DNA from: Sarcocystis neurona
Taxonomy: Eukaryota > Apicomplexa > Conoidasida > Eucoccidiorida > Sarcocystidae
Reading direction: 5' to 3'
Assembly: GCA_000727475.1 (NCBI GenBank)
Contig: KL647308.1
Span: forward strand, 372,001-436,000
Length of the DNA: 64,000 nt
This document shows, piece after piece, positions 36,292-47,200 of this stretch (its first letter is position 1; each line of letters opens with the position of its first letter). Under the pieces are notes generated by a model. The model was not told the DNA's origin. It made no database searches and was given only the letters and a program-made list of their open reading frames with translations. The position numbers and the translations under genes are program-made.

Positions 36292-38134
36292 GGTGCACAG
36301 CAGGCTTCAGCAGCAACACCGGGAAAATTGCAACAACGTCATACAACAACTGCAGCAGCAGCACAAGCCTCAGAGCGTCAAAACGGCGTCAGCTGTCACA
36401 GAAGAAGCAGAGGAACAGTAGACGCGCCGCTGCTTCTGCGACACCGACAAAGTTGCAGGCTACAGCACAACAGTTGAGGGAAAAAAAGTAATCGGAAGCG
36501 GTACGAGTACAGCGGAGCAAGAGGCGACAATGCATCAGTATACCTCGTAGGGATCGTCAGTAGCAGCAATAACTGCGGTACACCGCGCTTTCTCAGTCCA
36601 GTACGCGCCGACGCGACGCATAATGCGCAGATCTTCGGCAGCAGGCCCTGCAGCGGGCGTACGCAAAGACAATGCTTCAACACGCTCGGCAGCTGACTAA
36701 GTCCGGCTGGCGGTCGTATGCTTGGTACATGTGGCTGCGGGTACACTCTGGGTCTACCGGAGGCCTTCCTCCACGTACATACTACTCTACCTCTGTCTAG
36801 GAGTACAGCGGATAGACTTATGTGCGGATCACATACGTATAATTACAGGTTACTCAACCTCCGTATATAACTGAAACGTAGTGTGGCAGTTGCCCTCAAT
36901 ATAACGGATGTGAGGCGTAATTACACCGCCGAGCAGCTGCAACTGCGGCTGCCGCATCCTCGCAGGCGCCCTCTTCCTGTTAGCAACAGGATACGGAAGA
37001 GAAGTGCACGGTCGAAGAAAGTGTGTCGTCGTTTTTCTTCTTCAGCGGTAAACCAGAAGCTGTTGCCTTCATCCTTTTAGAGGACAACCGCGGCAGCGGC
37101 CGCGCAGCGCTTCATTCATCGATTTCTTCTTCGTCTATAGCCGCGCGAGAGGGCAGCTGCATGCACCGAACATACGCATGCGAACGCATAATCTCCCCTC
37201 TCAGTGCGGGAAGCTCAAGAACGAATATGAGTCCAGCCTTTGCGTTGACTTCCGACCAACAATTGCGGGTAAAAAAGATAATCACTGGCTTCTTCAGGAG
37301 CCAAGTTTCTCTGGTTTGCGTCGTCTGCATCGGTGTTCGCGGACGCCGCCTGGGTTGCTCCGGTGTACATACACCGCAGAGCATCGACGATTCCCACCCG
37401 CGGTGCGCGGACTCGGTCGCTTCCCCTGTCTTGAGCTGTTGTCTAAAATCTTTATTGGGAAGGTATTCTACGGAATACTTCCTACCTTTTTCTTTCCTCT
37501 CCCTTTTCAGCGTCTGCAAGGTGCCTTACGGGGGCTTCAGCCCAGTTTCCCTTGTGCTACGAACTTGCCAGACTTTGTAGCCTTACAGTTTTCTGACGCA
37601 TGTGTCACAGATTTTACAGTTTTCTCCCGTACCTGGTTCATTTTACTTCTCTCCCGTTACATCAAAGGCCTTCCTCGTGGTCTCCGCCGGACAGAGTCTG
37701 TGATAGTGTCACAGGCCTCTGCTTTTCAGGTAGTCGATACAGGCGCCCGTTACCAGCGGAAGCTTTCTCCTTTCACGGCGCTTTCCTCCTCGTCAAATTC
37801 ATCTAAAGTCTAACGATTTTCTAACGACGAACGTTTTAGCTGGGCAGAACCCTGCCGGTTCTTCTCCCCTTTTTTTCTCTCTTCCCCCCTATTTCGTTTC
37901 TTGTCGTCCTTCCTTTGTTGTAGAAGCTCCCTATGCCTTCGTCTCGTTCTTCGTTCTCCCCTGTTTGTGCGCCTCGAGTTCTCTTTGTCCTCACCTTCCT
38001 CTTGATCCACTCTGGCCGTGTCTTTCTCTCCGCTACTCTTCCCTCTCTTCCCCTCCTCTGTGTTAGCCCCTCACGTCGCCGTTCTGTCTCCTCTTCGTCG
38101 CCGACTTCCACTTTTCAACTGCACCGTCTCGACA
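36292..38134. promoter_or_regulatory. Divergent intergenic region between Nop4-like and NAT10 genes
   Basis: The start codons of the two genes face away from each other across 1843 bases. The Nop4 side has CAG repeats (36305-36365). The 300 bases before the NAT10 ATG are strongly C/T-rich (37840-38100), as in leaders of many coccidian genes. No TATA box or motif can be named. The possible plus-strand exons at 37046-37813 lie inside, so the true shared promoter may be smaller. Confidence 0.4.
36883..37813 (+). other. Possible unidentified plus-strand gene upstream of NAT10
   Basis: Two possible exons join in phase: 37046..37268 (acceptor GTTTTTCTTCTTCAG, reading GKPEAVAFILLEDNRGSGRA, donor CGG|GTAAAA) and 37511..37813 (acceptor CTCTCCCTTTTCAG, reading RLQGALRGLQPSFPC, then FVALQFSDACVTDF and a stop). 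An open stretch upstream (36883-37020, ending RIRKRSARSKK) is only 25 bases from the first acceptor, too close for an intron. The opposite strand of 37112-37519 is also open for 136 codons. No family was recognised, and the stretch could be NAT10 leader. Confidence 0.3.
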
Positions 38135-39595
38135 ATGCGGAAGCGCGTGGACCCACGCGTGAAGACGCTGGTGGAGCACTGCGTGCTGCTGCATCAGCGC
38201 GCATTTTTGGTCATTATAGGCGACCGCGGGGCAGAGCAAGTCGTCAATCTCCACTACTTGCTGCAGCAGCTTTGTGCAGGTTCTCCGTTTGGCACCGCCA
38301 ACAATGGCAGCACCAGTAGCAGCAGCGGCCAGAACGGCGGCAAGAAAGGGCGCTGCTCCGTCCTTTGGTGTTACAAGAAGGACTTGGGTTTCAGCTCGCA
38401 TCGTAAGAAGCGCAGCAAGCAGCTGAAGAAAAAAATGCAGCGGGGCCTGTACGACCCATGCAGAGACGATCCTTTCGAATTGTTTCTCTCTTCTACAGAA
38501 ATTCGTTACTGCTACTACAAGGAAACACACGCGATTCTGGGGAGTACGTACACCATGCTTGTGCTGCAAGATTTCGAAGCACTCACACCGAATATTCTCT
38601 GCCGCACGATCGAAACGGTTCAGGGAGGGGGCCTCGTCTGCCTGCTGCTCCGCTCCTTCTCTTCACTGCAGCAGCTCTACGGTCTGTGTATGGATTTTCA
38701 TGCGCGTCTGCGTCCGACTGGGGCAGCAGCAGCAGGAGCAACAGCAAATGCCGCCCAGACAGCCCAACAGCAGCTGCTGCAGCAGTTGCACGAGGTCCAG
38801 CCGCGTTTCAACGAACGGTTTTTTCTTTCGTTGACGCGGTGTAGGAACTGTTTGATAGTAGATGACGAGCTCAACGTATTGCCTTTGACGTCCTTCGCGT
38901 CTCATTTGCTGCCACTGCATCAGCATGCAGTAGCTGCTGCACGCGCAGCCGCGACGGGTACGGACGCAGCAGCCGCAGCTGCTGCCGCAGCCTCTGCTGC
39001 ATACGCAGCAGCGTTTGAGCCAGCAGCGTTAGGCAGTGGAAGCTCCAGCGGAAAGAAGAAGGGGAGCACTTCAGTTAAAGAGAGAGAGACTCTGGTGCGA
39101 CGCCAGCAACAGATCCTTGCGGAAAATGAAAAGCAGCGCATGCAGCTCGTGGAAATACGACAACAGTTTCGCGGCATCCCTCCCGTGGGGCCGCTGGTGG
39201 ATCTGTGTGTTACGCCTGATCAAGCGAAGGCTGTACTGGCTTTTCTGGACTGCCTTGCCACTGCATCAGCCAGCACGGCAGCAGCGACACCAGCAGCAGC
39301 ACCTGGGGTAGGAAGAGGAGAAGCTGCCGCAGCAGCAACAGCAGCAGGTGGCGCTCTGGGAGGAGCAGCCGTCACAGGAGAGCACAATGCGTTGCGTACC
39401 GCAGCAGCCGCAACAGCAGCGCGAAGAAGAATTGTGGGTTTTGAGACGTTTGCTTTGACGGCAGCAAGAGGCAGAGGAAAGAGTGCGGCGCTGGGACTTG
39501 CTGTTGCTGGTGCTATTGCGTATGACTATTCAAATATCTTTGTTTGTGCGCCCGGCGCAGAAAACGTCAAAACGCTCTTCGAGTTCGTTGTCAAG
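38135..39595 (+). CDS. NAT10: NAT10 exon 1
   Basis: The exon has 487 codons: the N-terminal TmcA-like domain, poly-Ala/Gln inserts (about residues 200-340 and 375-430) and Walker A. The donor is GTCAAG|GTACGT, phase 0. Confidence 0.95.
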
Positions 39596-42500
39596 GTACG
39601 TGTGATGCCCTGTCCTGCAGCAGCAGGAGCAGGTTTTTAAGAAATGCAGGAGCAGCAGCAGCAGTAGAGGCAGCTGAACAGCGGGGCTGGACCACTAGAA
39701 CCAGTCGCAGCAGCTGCAGCAGCGGCAGTAAGGACCGGCGGGGACAACGGGAACGGAAGAAGCAGCGAGAACAGTAGCGGTAGCACGGCAACAGCAGCAG
39801 GTACAACGGAGACACTTGTGCAGTGACAAAGCAGCAGCAGCAAGAGCGTAGACGAAGGAAGAACACGGGCAGCGCAGCCGCAGCAGAGCAGCAGGAGCAG
39901 CGTAGACGAAGATGCTGTTGCGGCGCCACAGCAGCAGCGGTATCAGAATTGCACGGTGGGGAGGAGATGCAGCAGCAGCAGCAGTATCGTAGACGCAGAA
40001 CTCGTTACGTGTGTGGTGTAAAAGCAGAAACGACAGCGAGGTAGGTCTGTAGAAAGGCCACGCATCAGCGAAGAACCACAGAAGCAGAGCTGTGCCAAGG
40101 GGAGACGCTGAAACAGCAAAATCAACGGCGTGCGGGTTCAGCAGCAGCACCAATGGCAGGAGCATGGCAGCGGAAGCAGCGCAACAGAAGTAGGGAGCCC
40201 GTTAGTGCATCAGATGCAGCAGCCGCAGAAGACGGAGCAGCAGCAGCAGGTCACGGTGTGATGGGATGGCTGCGCGTAGCCAAATCAGAAGAGCAGTGGT
40301 GGTGTCAGCAGGGCGGCTGCGGCAGCTGCTGCTGCTGCTCCGGCAGGGTGAGCGCGCGCTGCATGTGGCGGAAGCAGTGCAGCATTAGCAGCAACAGGTC
40401 GCGCAGCCGACAGCGACTCCACGTCCAACGGCGTCAAATTATCTCCCGTGGCAGCGACTCGACGTGCAGAGGCTGTGTTTTTTGTCTCGTATATCAGCAG
40501 AAAACCCCACAGTAGCAAAGCGGCAGCCAAACAACGCTTTTCCTTTTTCCTTCGGAAGAATATGTCCGAGAGAATGGGATCTCTTGTGCAGTCACCATCC
40601 ATCCTGTCTGTGTCTGTGCGCTTGTACGTGCTCCGTGCGTATCTAGTAACGTAACGCACGTGGCTCGCTGTTCTCCGTATGTCTATGCACATCTGTCTCG
40701 GTAGGTGTGGACATGTAGACGTTGAAACATAAAGCAATTTTTTGCAGGAGATTTTGTATTCTCCTGGTTTGGATAACGTCGCGATGCTGTAAGTACCGGG
40801 CACTCCACCACGGCGGCGTGCCTCTCCGTGCAATTGATTTCTGCATGCGGCAGTGCTAGTCGAGTCTCGTGTAAGACCCACATGGGTGTGTCTACCAGCG
40901 TTTCCACAGAGTCTCTGCATGCATCGTAAATATACATGAGGAGGCAGCGCGTCGCCTCGGGTGGTGTTGGCTGCCATGCACCGGACTGACTGAGCGGCGC
41001 GCACGTTCGTTTGCCTGTGAGTCACCAGAGCTTCTCCGCTGTATCAAAAAAAGTGTGGGGTATCTTGTCGTCGTCCTTTTTTCCGTCTCACCGCCGCGGG
41101 TCTGCGCGTGTGGATGTTAATTTTGGTCCACTTGAGGGCCCACAAATTTCCTTTATCTGGTACGTCTATCTCTACTACACGTAAACGTGGAGGTGTGTAC
41201 ACGTTGGGGCATGCGATCTATGTTGTGTGTGTGTGTGTGTGTGGGACGGTGTGGGGATGACTGCCTCTAGCGAAGCGGTGCACCAAAGAAGAAACGTACT
41301 TGAGTTGCGGGAAAACACTCTGATATTTGCTGGGTAACGACTGAGCTGTAACCCGGGCCGCGAAGTGTAAGAAGAGGAGGACGCACATGTGAGAGACGAC
41401 GTCTTTGTGTGCCTGTTACCGGAGGAGAAGACGCAGAGAATCAAATTTCTCTGTTCCCCTGTCTGTGCACCTGCTGCTCCAGGACTTCGCAGGCGCATGT
41501 CTTTGCGTGTCCCTGCCAGGGAGTCTCAGAACACTGAGCTGCTGATGGTGTCGTTGCATTTGCTGCGAGGCTGTAGGGCGTCCCGTTGTTGCTGTTTTTG
41601 ATACTTACGTCAATTCTGTTGCTGCTTCTGTTGGATTCGCTGTTGCTGCTGCTGTCGCAGTCACCAGGGGGGTCTGAGCTGTGTCGGCTGTTGGTCACGC
41701 TCTCGCTTTTACTGACTCCACTGCTGCTGCTAGTGCTGCTCTGGCGTGGCTGCTGGTTTTCGGTTGCTCTCGGTGTGCGCCAGGGCGCGTCTGTGTGGTG
41801 CACCGCCGGCGATGCGACAGCTGCTGGTGTTGCTGCGGGCGGAAGTGCTGCTGTAGGATTGCTGCTGCTGTTGGTGGGGTGGCGCGCTGCTGCAGGGGTT
41901 GACTGCGGTGGGGCTGAAGGAGCACGTTGACTTTACGCTGAAGCGAGAGGACGCGGTCGCTTCCGCTGCAGCTGCGGCGACGGCCGCCCACAGCAGCGGC
42001 ATGCAGAGCAGCAACAGCAGCAACTTGGAAGGCGGGGAGCAGCAGCTGCTGCCGGGGCGAGTTGCAGCAGCAGGAGGAGGCGGAGGGGCCGCTGGCGCGC
42101 AGCAGCCCGGAATCAGTCGGCTTATACTCGGAGTCGAGGTGAAGAGAAGGAACGCGCTGCACAAACAAACCGTCTCGTTTTTACCTGCAGCAGCAGCAGC
42201 TTCCGGCAGCAGCGGAAAGGAAGTGGCTGTTCTGAACAACGCGGACCTTCTCGTAATCGATGAAGCTGCGTCTATCCCTATTCCTGTTGTCAAAGCTCTC
42301 TTTGGTAAGAGCAGCAACTGACGCACACCTATCCACGCGTGTGTAGAGAGAGTAACGCATGCGCCTGTACGCATGTATATATACGTATACATATTCCTGT
42401 GTCTCTGAGTACAAATGTTTCTCCTGACATAGGCATGCATGTGTATAACTTGTGTGCGTACGTGTGTTTACATATATATATCTATATATATATATGTGTA

Positions 42501-44215
42501 TACACATATTCCTGTGTCTCTGAGTACGTGTGTTTGTGTGTGTGTGTATATATACATATTCGTGCGTCTCTGAGTACGTGTATTTGTCGTGAGATGGACG
42601 TACGCGTGTGTGTGTGTGTGTGTGTCGGTAGGTGTGTTTTCTCGAAGTCTGTTTAGCAAACACGTGTACAGCTGTCCACACATGTACGTCCGTTTATTGT
42701 GCGCACACATACGTATGCATGTCCGTACACATCAGCTGCATACGTGCGTGTATATCTGTCTGTCACAGCCGGGCGGAGGACGTGTCAAGGATACCTGTGT
42801 ACTTCTCTGTAAATTTTTTGTCTGTGTGTCTGTGTGTTGCCTGTTTGTACATAAATGCGCACATATATTTGTATTTATATATGTATATATATACATGTAT
42901 ACACACCTGGGCATAAGTGTCTGTAGACGGTTTCAACAGCCTTATATTGGTGGACATATAGATGTGCGCACACGTATGTGTCGCTGTGTGTTCACGTGTG
43001 TGTCCCTAGCTGTTACGCACACACACGTGTATAGATAGACACATAAGTATTCTACACATACACATTGCCCTCGTAGACGGTACGTGCGTGTGTTTTTGTG
43101 AAGGCGTATGTACGCCTGCACCTGTGTTTGTTCACTTCCAGGTAAACAAACGCATATGGAAAGTACGTGCGTACAAGAATTGACGGGAGCGATACCTGTA
43201 ATAAAGCTACATATATATATATATATATATATGTATGGCGCTGGTGTTGACGTTGTCGTGAGCGCTTGTGCGGTGTCTTGCTAGGTCCCGCATTGCAAGT
43301 GAAAGACGTGGGAAGTGCGCACGTCGGCGTGGGGCCTCTATAGGTGGCTGTGGAGACGCGTGTAAATTAACGTAGACGTGTGTGGCGCATGCATGGACTC
43401 TTCTTTTTTTCTGTCGTAGAGAGACACGTTCTTGCACGTCTGGGCGTCTACGGACGTGAACAGGCATCCGACCGTGATGCGCAGAATTTTTACACAGTAG
43501 CGGTGGAGAGAACTTCGCGTCGTCTGTTGACGCATGTGTGTTCTCGGCTACACGTACGTGTGCGCGCACCGGTGGGCAGACACACATCTGGAGTGCTTGT
43601 AAACGTAGAAATACGCATGCTCTGGTATGCTCATGTGTAACCATATGTATATATATGTATTAGTATATATACATATATGTGTATAGGTGTATGTACGTAC
43701 GTGGTATGTAGTGGTAAATGTATGTATTCATATGTACGTATCCATACGTCTATGCATGGACTCATGTATATGGATCCGCATATCTATATGTGTGTAGTGC
43801 TATATATATATATATGTATATATGTGCGTATATATATATGTATGTATGTGCGGGTCTATATGTACATGTTCACCTGAGTGTTGTAGGCACTCGTGTGTAT
43901 ACGTGTATATATGCATACGTGCCTTCATGTTTCTTTTTGTACGCCTATGGGTGTATGTGTGCAGGTGTTTCTTATGCTGATGTATGTCTCATCTACATCT
44001 GTCCACGTGTGCGTGCTGGACGGTATAGGCCTTCAGCGGGGGTTCTGCATGTGTCGACGTGTCAGTTGTAGAAATACGCGTGTATTGCTGTACGCATGTG
44101 TAAGTGTGTGTGTATGTATGAATTGATATATATATTCATCACATATATCTATCTATATATATATATGTATATGTATGTGTGGAGGATTTTTTGCTGGACA
44201 CACGCGTGCAGCAGG

Positions 44216-44247
<32 letters not shown>

Positions 44248-47200
44248 AGTACCCGTTAACGGAGTCTTGGGTGGGCGGCCTTGGCTGTTTGCTTTTTTTA
44301 TCAGGGCCATACGTCGTCCTTTTTTCTTCAACAGTGAACGGTTACGAAGGCACGGGGCGGGCACTATCGCTCAAGTTGATCCAAGATCTCAGACAAAATC
44401 GCTTGGCTCTGCAGCAGCGGAGGGGAGCGGCGGGCTGCTTCCGCTGCCTCAGGGAAATATCGTTGCTCACGCCCATCCGCTACGCTGCCGGCGACGGCGT
44501 CGAGGCCTGGCTTCACGACCTCCTGTGTCTTGACGCCACACAGCCGCCCAAACTCAGTCAGGTAGCCAGGCTCTGTGTGTGGGCGCATGCGCGTGAACGT
44601 GGAAATCGTAGTATTCTTTTTATCTACACGTGTGCGCACGCAGAGCGATTCGCGTGTGTATCTGCTTGTGTGTGTTCGTATCGCGATGATGTCTTCACCT
44701 GTGCACCTACGCGTGTGTTCAGCGACATATACGTACGTCCGCAGTAGATGTCTGTGTATGCACTCTCTACAAACATGGAGGTGTATACATATGTCTGCCA
44801 AGGGGTATATCTGTGCGTATGTATTGCGTGTAGCGACGTATACACACATTTTAGATATCTGTCTATAGCGGTACCTGTTCGTCTACTCTCTGTTAACGTG
44901 GAGGCGTGTACACATACCTGTACAGGCCTATGTATTCGCGTTCTCTACGTCAACATACATATGTATGTGGGTACGTATGTATGCACGTATATGTGTCTAA
45001 GTAGGCGGGGCGACGGACGTGTACGTGGAAGTGTCTCTTGTAGTACAGCTGCTGTTCAACTTTTCTGCGGTGCACGTGAGAGACGACCGTATATAGAGCC
45101 GTTTTTCTTTGCGACGTGTATCGATCTGCGTCTACCTCAAGCACACAGAGTATATAATCTACGTGTGCGTACGTGTGCACAAAAGTCTCTTCACACAGGC
45201 GCGCACTTTTTTTTATGTGGACGTGCGTGATCAGCGTTACGCAGACGTCACATACTCCGTGCGTCATGTGGCGATGGTCGGAGGTCGCCCACTCACGTAC
45301 ACCAACATATGTACCAGTACACGTATATATGTATACACATATATGTATACATATACAGAGAGAAAGAGAAAGAGAGAGAAAGTTGTGTCTGTGTGTATAC
45401 GTGTATGTAGGTATTCGCAGCGTACCCTTTGTGCGCGTGAAAGAGTCGTACATTTGTATATATATGTTCCTGTTTGTAGCGTACGCGTTGCGGACGGACG
45501 TGTACGTGCATGTCTACCTACAACGCAGACGTGTGTGTGTGTGTGTGACGCGTCGAGCTGCCTAGTCTGCATGTACGACACCTCGCCAAACTCTTTCAGC
45601 TCCTTCGTGCAATATATATAAGTGTATCCATATATGTGTGTACGTAAAGACGGGAGCTGAAGCAATGCAAGGTATAGAGTTGGTGGCCGACGTGATGTTT
45701 GTGTTGCGTGACTGGAGAGAGAGACGAAATTCCACATACACATTTTTACGTCTATACATGTATGTGTACACGTATAGAGAGAGACAGAACTGGCTCGATA
45801 GGTATACAGGAATATGTGTATATATATGTAGACAGAAAGAGACACACCGAGAGGTAGGTAGGCAGACAGACAGGTATACACTTGTGCAGATCGATAGGTG
45901 TAAGGTGTATATATATATATGTGTAGAGAGAGAGATACGTCTACAGGTAGAGAGGTAGACAGACGGATGTACACCTGTGTAGATCGATAGGTGCAGGGTA
46001 CATGTAGAGAGAAGAGAGATATGCCGATGGATAGAGAGGTAGGCAGACTGGGGTACACTTGCGGGCACGTGCATGTACGTGTCACCGTAGCACCGACTCG
46101 AGCAGGAACTTACAGCTGCTCCGCCTTTCTCTCTATATATGCGCTATTACCTCGAACACATACATATGCATATATATGCAGTGACGCACAAAATCTTGTA
46201 TACATGTACACGCATATGTGTGCGTCCCAACAACGTATCAGTGTAGAGTATACACGTGTCTGTACGTTCTCATACGTTGCCGATATGTATACATATGTGA
46301 ACGCGGTACCTGGAAGTATCGGCGCGTTGCTTAGTGTTGGCTTGGGTGCTGCGGCTGGTGGTGCTGCGGGGGGCTGGTGCGGTCACTGCGTCGTTGCCGT
46401 GTTGCTGCTCCTGCGTCGTTCTGCAGGCGGCGCTGCCGCCGGCGTCGAGGTGCAGCTTGTACTTGGTGGACCGCGATGCGTTGTTCTCCTACCACGCCGC
46501 AGCAGAGAAATTTTTGCATGCGCTGCTGTCGCTGTTCGTCTCGTCCCACTACAAGAACTCGCCTAACGACCTGCTGCTGCTGGCAGACGCCCCTGCGCAT
46601 CTTCTCTTTGTCCTGCTGCCTCCCATCCATGACGCAGCTACCCTGCCGGATATCTACTGCGCAATACAAGTACGTATCCATCGCCACTTCAGTTTTGCTC
46701 GTTATCATCACCTGCTGTGGGCTCGGTGCGCGCGAGACACATACGTATATAGGTGTTGCTGGTGGGTCTGTCGCCGCAAGTATATCTATCCAGACGTCGT
46801 ATGGGCAGTAGATCTGTCTGTCTCTCTGCCGGTCCGTCGAACACATTCTGCCGCACACATTCACACGGACAAACGCCTGCAGACACATGTGTGCGCTCGC
46901 ACGTCTACTACGACGCGTCGTCGTGTGTTGCATGCGTGGGGTTAGGGGGGGGTGTGTCTCTGTGAATCAACAACACATCAAGAATGCCCGTCTGTGTGTG
47001 TGACATGGCTGCGCGGCGGAGCCAAACGTTCTTGGCAGTTGAACAGTCTCGTTTTTGTTCGCCTGCACGAACACACGTGGAAATGCGTAGGGACGTCCTG
47101 CGCTCACTTCTTCCGCCACCATCATCACGCTTCGACGAATACGCCACAAGTGTAGATTTAGACGTCTCTCTGTCTGTCTCGTCGTCTGTCTGCGCATGCA

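Noticed and set aside
39596..41895. Several open frames in NAT10 intron 1
   Set aside because: FVVK and GLTAVGLKEHVDF join directly as the family requires. The intervening frames are CAG-rich on both strands.
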